Positions 36,801 to 45,213 of a DNA stretch of 51,668 nt are shown piece by piece. Under the pieces are notes generated by a model. It saw nothing but the letters and a program-made list of their open reading frames with translations. It ran no database searches and had not been told where the DNA came from. The position numbers and the translations under genes were made by a program. Position 1 is the stretch's first letter; each line of letters begins with the position of its first letter. This DNA comes from Campylobacter sp. MG1 (GTDB taxonomy: Bacteria > Campylobacterota > Campylobacteria > Campylobacterales > Campylobacteraceae): assembly GCF_026616895.1 (NCBI RefSeq), contig NZ_JANYME010000011.1:1-51668 (forward strand), read 5' to 3'.

Positions 36801-39800
36801 TTGGGCGTTTTCTAGTCTTGTTGTTAGATTTTTAATGTTTATATTATCATTATCTTTTGCTTTAATTCTTTTTATCGTGCTTTCTAGTTCATCTATTTCA
36901 TTTCTTATAAAATTAGCTTCATATTCAGTATTTATTTTTATATTTTTAAAATTATCGTGGCTTATGATACATACATCAAAATCATTGTATTTCATCATAT
37001 TAAGAGTTCTTAAACGATTTGCTTTATCAAATTTATCTATCATTAAGATTTTGCTATTTGGATATAAGAATTTAAACTCATTAGCAAATTGACCTACGAC
37101 AGCCTTTGGCGTTATTATCATACTTCTATTTGCTTTGCCAACTTCTTTAAGTTTCATAACACTACTTGCAATACTCATAGTTTTACCTAAGCCCATTTCG
37201 TGAGCTATGAAAGTTGCTTTATTATCAAGAACCCTTGCAACTGCGTTTTTTTGGTGTTCGTATAAAGATATATCAGCATTCATACCTTGGATACTAATAT
37301 GTGAGTTTTCATAAGATTTGTTTATCTTTGCATTTAATTTATATACACTTTCTTCAATTTCATTTGCATAATTACTTCTTACATAATTATCAAATTTAAG
37401 CTTAATATCGTTTATAATGCCTTTTAAGGCTTGTGTGCCTTTATCACTAATTACTAGCTTTTTGTCTATATATTTTTGAGCTACGATTTGTTTATTATTT
37501 AAAATAATATCAGCAAAATCACTAATATCATAAGTTTTATATAAATCATCTACTACTAATTTATGCTCTCCTAATTCACTAAAAATAATATCTATTTTAC
37601 TCGTATTTGGCTCTTTAATAATATCTTTTATATTAGCCTTATATGTATCACTAAAAAAATCTTTTATATATTTTTCTTTTATGATATTTGAACTCATAGA
37701 AAAGCTAATATCATCTATTTTAATTCTTTCAGGTAAAGCGTTTTCTAGTTTTTCAAGTGTTTTTAATTGATATTCATCTAAGTTTTTTGCATTTTTAAAT
37801 TCTGCTATTTTTTCTAATAAATCTCCACTTAAAAGCTCATTTGTATCTACTAATTCGCCTTTATGATTTTTAAGCACTAATTCTTTATCTAAAAGCTCTT
37901 TTTCAATCTCGCTAACACTAAATTTATTATCTAGCAACTCGCTTAAGCTTTTTGAATTAAATGCGTAGTTTTTGTTTTGATTATAATAAAATGCGTCAGT
38001 TATGCTTTCAGGCTTACTTTCTGCTTTTATAGGATTAAACACCCTTTTATTAAAAATATCATTTTTATAGTATTTTTTAGTTTTTTCATCGTATCTAATT
38101 AATGCTTTTAGCTCATATGCATATGCGTCGTTTTCAAGTCCGTATTTTAAAGCGTGTGAATTAAATATATTATCATTTTTTAGCTTTTTTGCTAAGGTAT
38201 CATAATCTTTATTTAATTTAGCTCTTAGCAAATTAATAGTATCTAATTTAGCATCACTTAGCTCTGCTTCTCTTAAAGAATTTAGCGTAGTTCTTAAAGC
38301 TTTTATTTGTGGATAAAGTTCAATGAATTTTTTATAAGCTCCTTTTCTTGTCTTATCAAGTTCATTTAAATTTATTTCGCTATCATTAAAATATACTTTA
38401 TTATCCTTTACATAAATTTCTCCAGCTCTTATTTCATCAGCGTTTTTATTGTAATATTCTCTAGCTTTTAGTAGTGGTTGGTCTAATTCTTTATTTATAA
38501 TAGGATTTTTTTCATATTCATAGATTTTAATATCATCTAAATTAATCTTTATATCATCATTTGCATAAGCTTTGTCTAATGCTCCACCATTAAAAATATC
38601 TTCTAATTTACCATATTGATTTGTTTTTTGTGATTTTGTTGCACCTAATAAATTTTGTGGATATTTTTCATAAAAATTATTTAGCATTACATCTATATTT
38701 TGCCCTGTGCCTTTTTTAAGAAAAATAATATCAGTATTAATATCTGTATCTTTAAAAGCTTTATTAGGCACTTTTATCATCGTAATAAAATCAGCGTTTT
38801 TGTGAAGAAACTCTTTCATAGCATTATCCATATTACCAACGAATGAATGAGTTATTATCATTCCTAAAACGCCGTTTTCATTTAAATCATCTATCATCTT
38901 TTTAGTAAATGCGTTGTGTATATTTAGCTCTTCGTTTTTATAAAAAGTTTTTATATTACCATATGGTGGATTTGCTAAGATGAAATTAGCTTTAGCACTT
39001 GTTTTTATATAATCATCATTTATTAGTTTTGATGATGGGTAAAGCTGCTTTGTAAATCTTGCTATTAGTGAATTTAGTTCAACTAGATTAAAATTATACT
39101 CACTTTTACCTCTTACAAATGCACCAAGCCCAACGCTAGGCTCAAGGATTAAATCACCTTTAGCTAAGCCTTGTTTTTTCATTATCTCATACATATTATT
39201 TACAAGACTTGTAGGTGTAAAATATGCATCTAGCGTAGCTCTTTTTAATTGTTCTATCTCGCTATCATCTAAAAACTCTCTTAACTCTTTTAGATATTTA
39301 CTATCATCGCTAAATACTTTTTGTGCGTCTTTGCCAAATCCACTAAAACTAGCTAACAATCTTTGTTCTTCTTCATTAGCAATTCTACCTGTACTTTCAA
39401 GCTCTTTTAATAGCTTTAAGCTTTGTATATTTGTATTAATATTTGCTTTATCAATACTACCATTGTAATTTTTAGTAGCTTCGCTTAAACTTCTTTGCTC
39501 TTTTGCTTCTTTTATACTCTCATTTAATATTTTTTCATCACTTAAATCTTTAGCTACCTTTTGATTAGCTTTTTTAGTAGCTAAATGATTAATCGTTTCT
39601 TTTTTAATTAACTTAACACCTGTGATAATATTCTTTTCGCTTCTTGCATATTGTTGTCGTATTCTGCTATCTCGTTCAAATCTATTAGTATCAATAAGCG
39701 TTTCAAATCGCTCATTATCATTTGTCTGTAATTCTCCTGTTTTTGCGTATGTTGTGGTGGATAAATCTCTTCTGTTATCACTTGCCAATTCTGTGTTATC

Positions 39801-42800
39801 GTATCTAGTATTATCCATAGTTTTTTCTGCATTAACGCTATTAACATCTCGTTTTGTTGATAATCCAGCCAAGTCGGTATCAGGTAATTGCTTAGATACT
39901 TTATCTGCCAATCGTTCATCTTGATTTTCTCGTATTCTAGTATCTGTCTTAGTAAGCTCTCTTCTTCTATCCCTGACAAATTCACCTCCAAGCTCTCCTG
40001 CTCTTCTTTCGTTAGGGACAATATTACTTCCCTTAATGCCATTATCTTGCGATAATTCGTTAAATCCACCATCTCCACTGAATTTAGCACCTTTTGAATT
40101 TGTTCTATCATCTAAATAACTCCTTTTATAAAATTCTTCTTCATTATCATTTATTTTATTTATATATTTCTTAAAATCCATTTTAAATATTTCATTATTA
40201 GCTCCTAAGCTACCTAATTCATCAAATGGTCTTAAGGTCATTTTATTAGCTTCTTCTTTAGTATAGCCTGCATCCATCAAATCAGCTTTATTTGAATTAG
40301 GTGTAACACTATCTAAATCTATTTCACGCTCTTTTACTTTTCTTGGTGTTCCTTTTTCGCTCTCTTTTATGATTTCATCTTTAATATCCACCATTTTTTG
40401 AGTATCATCTACCATCTCTTTTAAAATACTTGCATAGGCTAATTTGCTATCTTTTGCCAAGTTATAGCTCATTCTTAGGTAGTCGTTAAAATCATTTATG
40501 CTTTTAGAATGTTTAATGCCTTGCAGGATATGATATTGAAACGACGCTTTTTTACCACTATCAGTCCAAAACATATATTTTTTTAAGCTCTGCATAAAAA
40601 GATTTGAAAGCATTGTAAAAAATCTTGTTATTACATTTTGGCTAATACCTTGTGATAATTGCTCGGTAGCATCTTTACCAATAGCTTTTAAAATTTTTAT
40701 ATCATTTGCAAAAAACTTAGAATATGTATCAATTAACTCCACCATATCTTTGCTAGTTTGCGATAAAAAGTTATATCCTTTTAAACCATCTGCGATTTTG
40801 CCATAATCATAACTTACAATTTCGCTTAATCTTTGTGTATGGATTTTCTTATTAATATTTCTTTCTATTATAGAAAACTCTATTTTAGCTCTTTTACTAT
40901 CACTTAGTTTTGATATAAACTTATGAAAATAATTCTCGCCACTTTCATCTCTAATATCATCTTTTAATAATTTTTCATAAGCATTTAAAAAGGCGTTGTT
41001 ATCTAATAATCTTTTATCTAAAGTTTCTTGTAAGCCTATCGTATCATCTAATAAGACTGATTTATAGAAGTGATAATCATCATTTACAGCTCTAAATTCT
41101 TTTGCTAATTCTTTATGCCCGTTTTTTTCAAGCTTTTCTAAATAATCATATATTTTACTATCTAAAATATCTTTTAAGGCTTTATAATCTTTCTTTAAAG
41201 CACCTTTGTTTGTATTTGAATAATAATAACTATAAAGCTCTTTTCTAATTTCTATTAGTTCATTAGCATTAAAGCTTTTTAGATTATGTTTATCATCAAA
41301 AACGATATTTTCAAATCCCCTAAAAAACTTTTCTCTTTTTTGTCTGCTTGTTAAATGTGCGACATTTGTATCGCTTTCTAAAAAATTATTTAATAACTTT
41401 GAAAATTCTTTAATATCTACTTTATGATTTTCATTTTTGTCAATTTTCTTTATTTTTTCATAGATATTTGCATAGTTATTTTTAATCTCATCAATATTTT
41501 TAAATATGATTTTGCTTATTTCTTCTTCACTTACATTATCTTTTATTTGTCCCATAAAACTATGAAAAGCTCTTGTATGAGCTCCTATGATATTTTTTTC
41601 TAAAAGTGGTGCATAGCTTATGTTTTTCTGCACTGCTTCTATTAGATTATCTGCACCTTGTTCGCTAACTAATGCCTTTAATAGCATTTCTTTTTGTGAT
41701 TTTGTAATCTCTTCTTGAGCAAAACGATTAGCTATTACTCCTACTACTTTATCTGCAAATTTTTCTCTTACTTCGTGATTATGTTTTATTTCACTTAAAT
41801 CAGCAAATTTATATTTTTCATTTGCATTAAGTAATACTTCATATACATCATCTTCTATTTGCAAACCTTTAGTGTAATTTTCTGCTGCTCCAATACCTTG
41901 ACCACCTATAAATTTACTCGCTCGTTTTTTTGCATTAGTAGGTATTATTTTACCTATGGTCATATTAAAACCTTTTGAAATTAGTTTTGGTGTATTTAAT
42001 ACTCCTAAAGCACCTATATCAGCAACCGCAGAAAAAACGGCTGCTTCTTTTGCTTTTTTTAATGCTTCATCCCAATTGCCATCTACACCTAATTCATTGA
42101 CATTTTTATAATAATCAACTATAGAACCACCACTAGCAGCTAAAGCAGCCGCTGTGATTGAACCTGCTAATTCTGCAGCTAAAGTTGAGCCAAGCCTTGC
42201 TCCTAAAGTATTTTTAGCAATAATTCCGCCACCTAAGGCACCTGCAGCAGTTAGAGTTGTTTCAAATGGTGCAGCTTTTAAATCAGACCATATACTATTG
42301 CTATCTCCAAGAAATATCTTTTTACCTGTAATATTATCAATCGCATAATAATTTTTACCATCTTGAGTAATTTGGCTATTATAGTTTTTGTTAAAATATG
42401 AATTAACTTGAGCTTTTACTACAGCAGTCTTGTCTAACAATTCAGCTTTATCATTGTTATCTCCTATTGCTGCTTTTATAATATCTGAATAATCAGTATA
42501 TAAATGATTAGCCTTTGCTGCTATATCATTAAACTTATTATTGACTTCATTTAACGCTAACATTCTATCTAATATAAAATTATCAAGGGGCTTGATTTTT
42601 TCTTGTTTTAGGGCTTGATTTTCAATGTAATCAAAATAAGCTTCTGAATTAAAATCATTTTTATCTATTTTATAATGAGCAAATAAGCCATCATCTTCTA
42701 AATCTTGCATACCTTGATTTGTAAAATCATTTATTTGTTTTACTACATTATTTGCATATGTAACAACATCTTCTCCTTTGTTAAATTGTCTATAATTTTT

Positions 42801-43364
42801 AACTAATTTATTTATGAAACTATCGCTTTTTATTTTAGTATTTTGCTTAATCTCATTAGCATAAAAATCAACTTCTTCTCTTTCTTTTTTAGTTATATCA
42901 TTAATATAACCTGCAATATCACTTTGATTATCTTTTGCTATTTCATTTAAAGTTTTCATTTCATTTATATTATTAGGCATCTTAGTTTTATCATTAAGTG
43001 CTTGTCCTATTTTTTGCATAGGCGTTTGCATAGTTGTTTGAGCTTGTGTTGGCTCTTGCATAGGCGTTTGCGTAGGTGCTTGTTGTATATTTTCTTGCGT
43101 TGTTGTATTAGCGTTTAAATTTTGTTTTAAATCATCATTATTTTGTATTGTGTTAGTGCTATTTTGTGTAATATTTTGTGTATTATTTTGTGTAATATTT
43201 TGTGTATTAACTACATTTTTTAAATACTCATTATCACTTGTATCAATATCATTTATCACATTTTGCACTTGATTACTTAAATTATAACTTTGTGCTTTAT
43301 TTATTAAATCATTTTTTATAGTTGGATTTTCATCTAAAAATTTTATCAATTCATCATTATTCAC
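33879..43364 (-). CDS. Giant 3161-residue methyltransferase-SNF2 helicase polyvalent protein
   Basis: The N-terminus (about 1-130) is Asn/Gln/Thr-rich and repetitive. A helical module at about 195-290 is shared with the 270-residue protein at 45214-46026. Next comes a glycine-rich hydrophobic patch (about 358-415, AGALGGGIIAKNTLGARLGS) and long helical stretches. An N6-adenine methyltransferase motif FILANPPYGN is near residue 1464. The SNF2 helicase shows AHEMGLGKT (2056), VDEAHKFKN (2217), STGTPLSNS and ALGRAERQGNE (2593). The order resembles DarB of phage P1, an antirestriction protein packed in the virion and injected with DNA. The start is GTG at 43364, preceded by AAGGAG; an ATG two bases earlier reads Met-stop. 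Transfer into the host is an inference. Confidence 0.85.
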   Translation of the reverse strand: MNNDELIKFLDENPTIKNDLINKAQSYNLSNQVQNVINDIDTSDNEYLKNVVNTQNITQNNTQNITQNSTNTIQNNDDLKQNLNANTTTQENIQQAPTQTPMQEPTQAQTTMQTPMQKIGQALNDKTKMPNNINEMKTLNEIAKDNQSDIAGYINDITKKEREEVDFYANEIKQNTKIKSDSFINKLVKNYRQFNKGEDVVTYANNVVKQINDFTNQGMQDLEDDGLFAHYKIDKNDFNSEAYFDYIENQALKQEKIKPLDNFILDRMLALNEVNNKFNDIAAKANHLYTDYSDIIKAAIGDNNDKAELLDKTAVVKAQVNSYFNKNYNSQITQDGKNYYAIDNITGKKIFLGDSNSIWSDLKAAPFETTLTAAGALGGGIIAKNTLGARLGSTLAAELAGSITAAALAASGGSIVDYYKNVNELGVDGNWDEALKKAKEAAVFSAVADIGALGVLNTPKLISKGFNMTIGKIIPTNAKKRASKFIGGQGIGAAENYTKGLQIEDDVYEVLLNANEKYKFADLSEIKHNHEVREKFADKVVGVIANRFAQEEITKSQKEMLLKALVSEQGADNLIEAVQKNISYAPLLEKNIIGAHTRAFHSFMGQIKDNVSEEEISKIIFKNIDEIKNNYANIYEKIKKIDKNENHKVDIKEFSKLLNNFLESDTNVAHLTSRQKREKFFRGFENIVFDDKHNLKSFNANELIEIRKELYSYYYSNTNKGALKKDYKALKDILDSKIYDYLEKLEKNGHKELAKEFRAVNDDYHFYKSVLLDDTIGLQETLDKRLLDNNAFLNAYEKLLKDDIRDESGENYFHKFISKLSDSKRAKIEFSIIERNINKKIHTQRLSEIVSYDYGKIADGLKGYNFLSQTSKDMVELIDTYSKFFANDIKILKAIGKDATEQLSQGISQNVITRFFTMLSNLFMQSLKKYMFWTDSGKKASFQYHILQGIKHSKSINDFNDYLRMSYNLAKDSKLAYASILKEMVDDTQKMVDIKDEIIKESEKGTPRKVKEREIDLDSVTPNSNKADLMDAGYTKEEANKMTLRPFDELGSLGANNEIFKMDFKKYINKINDNEEEFYKRSYLDDRTNSKGAKFSGDGGFNELSQDNGIKGSNIVPNERRAGELGGEFVRDRRRELTKTDTRIRENQDERLADKVSKQLPDTDLAGLSTKRDVNSVNAEKTMDNTRYDNTELASDNRRDLSTTTYAKTGELQTNDNERFETLIDTNRFERDSRIRQQYARSEKNIITGVKLIKKETINHLATKKANQKVAKDLSDEKILNESIKEAKEQRSLSEATKNYNGSIDKANINTNIQSLKLLKELESTGRIANEEEQRLLASFSGFGKDAQKVFSDDSKYLKELREFLDDSEIEQLKRATLDAYFTPTSLVNNMYEIMKKQGLAKGDLILEPSVGLGAFVRGKSEYNFNLVELNSLIARFTKQLYPSSKLINDDYIKTSAKANFILANPPYGNIKTFYKNEELNIHNAFTKKMIDDLNENGVLGMIITHSFVGNMDNAMKEFLHKNADFITMIKVPNKAFKDTDINTDIIFLKKGTGQNIDVMLNNFYEKYPQNLLGATKSQKTNQYGKLEDIFNGGALDKAYANDDIKINLDDIKIYEYEKNPIINKELDQPLLKAREYYNKNADEIRAGEIYVKDNKVYFNDSEINLNELDKTRKGAYKKFIELYPQIKALRTTLNSLREAELSDAKLDTINLLRAKLNKDYDTLAKKLKNDNIFNSHALKYGLENDAYAYELKALIRYDEKTKKYYKNDIFNKRVFNPIKAESKPESITDAFYYNQNKNYAFNSKSLSELLDNKFSVSEIEKELLDKELVLKNHKGELVDTNELLSGDLLEKIAEFKNAKNLDEYQLKTLEKLENALPERIKIDDISFSMSSNIIKEKYIKDFFSDTYKANIKDIIKEPNTSKIDIIFSELGEHKLVVDDLYKTYDISDFADIILNNKQIVAQKYIDKKLVISDKGTQALKGIINDIKLKFDNYVRSNYANEIEESVYKLNAKINKSYENSHISIQGMNADISLYEHQKNAVARVLDNKATFIAHEMGLGKTMSIASSVMKLKEVGKANRSMIITPKAVVGQFANEFKFLYPNSKILMIDKFDKANRLRTLNMMKYNDFDVCIISHDNFKNIKINTEYEANFIRNEIDELESTIKRIKAKDNDNINIKNLTTRLENAQNKLKNRLEIANKEKDNVFFDDLGIDALFVDEAHKFKNMSFYSSFKNLKGLGANDASDIAYDMYIKTSFLRDNDKRIVFSTGTPLSNSITELYSYMRMLKPDELKAYNIHSLDDFINAHAKIETVLEPNAKNELVEATRITDIVNIKTLKNMLFNVMDYMSNKELKEIWELRAKNGDLIAHEKLRSLAPKIEHIEVAIKPTDEHKARNRLYAKFYDDLNNSNNHALAGLEHYKKMYDENRLSEKYEGTFSSDKIYARKLAANGELNAARMNDSIDIRLNGGSLDDENSKINTAVKNIISNAKEWQKDKGTQIVFLDKSNAMQDEIREKLIKSGEFKESEIVNIRDFDKITNENKRNEEIAKALEKMQNGEVRVLIGSRQKLGAGVNVQKRIVALHNIDAPWNAADYMQALGRAERQGNELNKIYDNFSVKSYNYVLEESFDAKVYDILKHKQNIARTFFAKDSNLNSAENFAGDIPFETMSNLANGNELATKMHELMKQRAKLIENKAAIEAENHNNEQMLSKNQALFSKANKTQKLIKSLDIKESENVVIGGKEYPKNADTNKLIKEHLRTNQHSHDFLLSYDGVYVNYQRKSFNKYELFIYDKIDGVDTRFDLVKEFSLDDNTNILQRLKNSFAKFSDVLKEQGEIKYNALKKINEAKEYKVQVFNDDDLIIKLNDDIAKLDFEIKEKVRLAKEQKGNEIASYEIKENTNELYKNVDFKNANTKDEIFSLAKENDFSIDDVNEILLRKQIKDARLNDKKIDIVKRLSDDEKEEILFNFFKAGGLDKEIANKKEISRSLIKNLDFDKLKERGFISHYDNEERVYQKLSEVLSDKNVMIDFRLLPSKNDDFVREYIYDDFLIPQEKISKDKKEKLILEFAKLVKDEKQKGAITKLKNMLKIDYYKDFDKFNKNIDDFINNYLDLNKAKIKHYDDNYQALQDYQYYVKAYLTSFLKDDVFYAKYFKDLKIKDFLE
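43161..43208. repeat. Four 12-bp in-frame tandem repeats in the giant gene
   Basis: ATTTTGTGTAAT and ATTTTGTGTATT alternate four times without interruption, encoding NTQNITQN-type repeats near residue 60. Unit loss or gain keeps the reading frame. Confidence 0.85.
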
Positions 43365-43365
43365 A

Positions 43366-43398
43366 TAAACTCCTTTTAATTAAATTAAAAAGAGTTTA
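43366..43398 (-). promoter_or_regulatory. Hairpin hiding the ribosome site of the giant gene
   Basis: On the mRNA, TAAACTCTTTTTAATT pairs with AATTAAAAGGAGTTTA: 16 positions with one G-U pair. The Shine-Dalgarno AAGGAG lies inside the 3' arm. Read-through transcripts from the cytosine methyltransferase gene would fold this way and mask the start. Confidence 0.7.
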
Positions 43399-43417
43399 GC
43401 TATTTATAAATTTTCAT

Positions 43418-43430
43418 TTTAGTGCTATAA
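43418..43430. repeat. 13-bp direct repeat, downstream of the C5 methyltransferase gene
   Basis: TTTAGTGCTATAA occurs here and at 44414-44426, bracketing the methyltransferase gene. The stop codon of that gene lies inside this copy. Confidence 0.6.
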
Positions 43431-44369
43431 ATTATGCTTTAAAGCTTCTTTGATACTTAATGCAATTTCTTTTATGAGTGGCACTACGACACTATTACCT
43501 GCTGCTATATAAAGTTGTGTTTTAGATATATTTTGTGGATATATATAATCACTCGGATAGCCTTGTAATCTAAAGCACTCGTTAGGAGTTAGCACTCTAA
43601 TTCTATCATCATTTGTCTTTATACAAGGCGTTTTTCCACCACCTTTACCCATACTAGCCATTAAGCAAGGGCATACATTATCAACGCTACATCTAACATC
43701 TTTAAAAGCAATCGTATATATTTTATCCTTTTCTATATCTTTTATTAGTTCATATCTTGCGTAATATTCATTTTTATAGTATTTCTCATCTACTAAAGCA
43801 TTAAAATCTACGAACTCTTTTATACTTTTAGTTAAAGGCACTTTTTCTAAAGGCTTGTATCTTTCATAAGCTCTTTTATCTTTAAATCCGATTATAAATA
43901 TTCTTTCTCTATTTTGTGGGATATTTGCATACTCTTTTGCATTATAAATATTTATATGTAAGTAATATCCTAGCTCTTCTAAAGTATTTTTAATAATATT
44001 TAGCGTTTTACCCTTATCGTGATTTACAAGTCCTTTTACATTTTCAAGCATAAAGGCTTTTGGACTTTTAAGCTTTATAATTCTTGCAAGTTCAAAAAAG
44101 CAATTACCATTAACTTTATCACTAAATCCAAGCTTAAGACCAGCAAGGCTAAAGCTTTGACAAGGAAAACCACCTACGATAATATCACAATCAGGCACAT
44201 TATCTACATCTTTTATATCTTTAATATCTACTTTGTGTTTAAAGTTTGCTTCGTATATTTTAGCTACTAGTGGGTTTATCTCGTTTGCATAAATTATATT
44301 AAATCCAGCTTGTTTAAAACCTAGTTCAATCCCACCACTACCTGCAAAAAACCCAGCAACTTTTAACAT
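43425..44369 (-). CDS. DNA cytosine-5 methyltransferase
   Basis: The 314-residue product has the ordered motifs of C5 methyltransferases: motif I GFFAGSGGIELGFKQAGF, the catalytic motif IV GFPCQSFSLAG, motif VI ENVKGL, motif VIII QNRERIFIIG, and a C-terminal RLQGYP plus AAGNSVVVPL. It transfers a methyl group from SAM to C5 of cytosine. The short variable region (about residues 190-255) determines the target, which I cannot read. No restriction enzyme is adjacent, so it is probably an orphan that shields element DNA from host restriction. It precedes the giant gene by 60 bp. Its ribosome site AAGGAT is within a hairpin (44372-44397). Confidence 0.93.
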   Translation of the reverse strand: MLKVAGFFAGSGGIELGFKQAGFNIIYANEINPLVAKIYEANFKHKVDIKDIKDVDNVPDCDIIVGGFPCQSFSLAGLKLGFSDKVNGNCFFELARIIKLKSPKAFMLENVKGLVNHDKGKTLNIIKNTLEELGYYLHINIYNAKEYANIPQNRERIFIIGFKDKRAYERYKPLEKVPLTKSIKEFVDFNALVDEKYYKNEYYARYELIKDIEKDKIYTIAFKDVRCSVDNVCPCLMASMGKGGGKTPCIKTNDDRIRVLTPNECFRLQGYPSDYIYPQNISKTQLYIAAGNSVVVPLIKEIALSIKEALKHNL

Positions 44370-44371
44370 TT

Positions 44372-44397
44372 GCTATCCTTTTTATTTTTAAGATAGC
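44372..44397 (-). promoter_or_regulatory. Hairpin hiding the ribosome site of the C5 methyltransferase
   Basis: GCTATCTT pairs with AGGATAGC (8 pairs, one G-U) across a 10-nt loop in the mRNA. The 3' arm contains most of the Shine-Dalgarno AAGGAT, three to eleven bases before the ATG at 44369. Confidence 0.5.
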
Positions 44398-44413
44398 TAA
44401 AAGCTAATAGTAG

Positions 44414-44426
44414 TTTAGTGCTATAA
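44414..44426. repeat. 13-bp direct repeat, upstream of the C5 methyltransferase gene
   Basis: Second copy of TTTAGTGCTATAA (first at 43418-43430). The 996-bp spacing encloses the whole gene. Confidence 0.6.
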
Positions 44427-44516
44427 TTTTTAAATTTTTTTGATTTTTAACTTTTCAAGTAACTTGTAAAAGTTTAACAAAAAATCAAATTCAAATTTAT
44501 GCTAAAAATTTTTTCA

Positions 44517-44543
44517 TTGAAAATTAATCGTTTTGTGTATAAT
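44517..44543 (+). promoter_or_regulatory. Promoter of the two small plus-strand genes
   Basis: TTGAAA at 44517-44522 and an extended -10, TGTGTATAAT ending at 44543, are 15 bp apart. Transcription would start near 44550, about 70 nt before the ATG at 44621. Confidence 0.5.
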
Positions 44544-44620
44544 TTACAAAAATTTTTACAAAAGTTCTTTTATCTACAATTACAAACAATCAAGATTCAA
44601 TTTCATTAAAAGGAGTTATT

Positions 44621-44806
44621 ATGGATATTAAGAAAGCATATAGTGAAACATTAAAGCTACAATCAAAACTAGAAAATTGTGTTCCAATAATGCAAAAATC
44701 TTTTTATGATAATAGTTATAGCGTTAAATTAATTCCTATTGATAACTTAATATTACAAAATATGATTTCAGGTAATAATTTTAACAAGGATAAATATGCA
44801 AGATAA
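44621..44806 (+). CDS. Unknown 61-residue protein
   Basis: I do not recognise this small soluble protein (MDIKKAYSETLKLQSKLENC at the start). AAAAGGAGTTATT precedes the ATG, and a good promoter lies 70 bp upstream, so it is probably real. It overlaps the following gene by 11 bp. The pair runs opposite to all neighbours and separates the methyltransferase gene from the virion-like genes. Confidence 0.5.
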   Translation: MDIKKAYSETLKLQSKLENCVPIMQKSFYDNSYSVKLIPIDNLILQNMISGNNFNKDKYAR

Positions 44807-45170
44807 AGACAATGATATAGATGTAGTAGAACCTGAAACATTACCTACTACAGATGAATTAGAACGGGTAGCATATATAATAAAAACAGTTGAAAATGCT
44901 AAACAAGAACCCATACTAAGACAAATAGAGATGACAAACGCCGATAATGAACGAATGTATAATTTTCAAATGAAAAAACTTGATATTGATAATGCTAGAT
45001 GGAGTAAAACATTTTATCTCGGTGTTATGTTAGTTATAGTATTACTAATAGTTGCTTTATATTTATTATTAGTAGAAAAAGATATAAATTTAGGTTTAGG
45101 GTTACTTACTAATATTTTTACTGGTGTATTTGCTTACTTAGCTGGTAAAGGCTCTAGTATAACAAAATAG
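44796..45170 (+). CDS. Small two-helix membrane protein, possibly holin-like
   Basis: The 124-residue protein has an acidic N-terminal half with a likely coiled coil (AYIIKTVENAKQEPILRQIE), then two membrane helices (TFYLGVMLVIVLLIVALYLL and a Gly-rich LGLGLLTNIFTGVFAYLAG) and a short basic tail. AAGGATAAAT precedes the ATG, and it overlaps the 61-residue gene. Small two-helix proteins in phage regions are often holins or superinfection-exclusion proteins; neither is proven. A perfect 13-bp terminator stem follows. Confidence 0.55.
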   Translation: MQDKDNDIDVVEPETLPTTDELERVAYIIKTVENAKQEPILRQIEMTNADNERMYNFQMKKLDIDNARWSKTFYLGVMLVIVLLIVALYLLLVEKDINLGLGLLTNIFTGVFAYLAGKGSSITK

Positions 45171-45180
45171 CTATATTTTT

Positions 45181-45213
45181 AAGTGGTTATTTTCAAAATA
45201 AAAATAACCACTT
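45181..45213. terminator. Bidirectional terminator between convergent genes
   Basis: AAGTGGTTATTTT pairs with AAAATAACCACTT (13 bp, 7-nt loop) and ends directly at the stop codon of the minus-strand 270-residue gene. Confidence 0.75.

Noticed and set aside
39608-40111. Minus-strand frame of 167 codons within the giant gene
   Set aside because: It is an alternative frame over a part of the giant gene rich in GAA/AAC codons; no independent ribosome site, and the giant frame continues intact.
43141-43208. Short regular repeats as a CRISPR array
   Set aside because: The 12-mers are directly adjacent with no spacers and lie inside a coding frame.
43425-44369. Cytosine methyltransferase as part of a restriction-modification system
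   Set aside because: No endonuclease-like gene adjoins it; neighbours are the giant protein and small unknown genes, so an orphan methyltransferase fits better.
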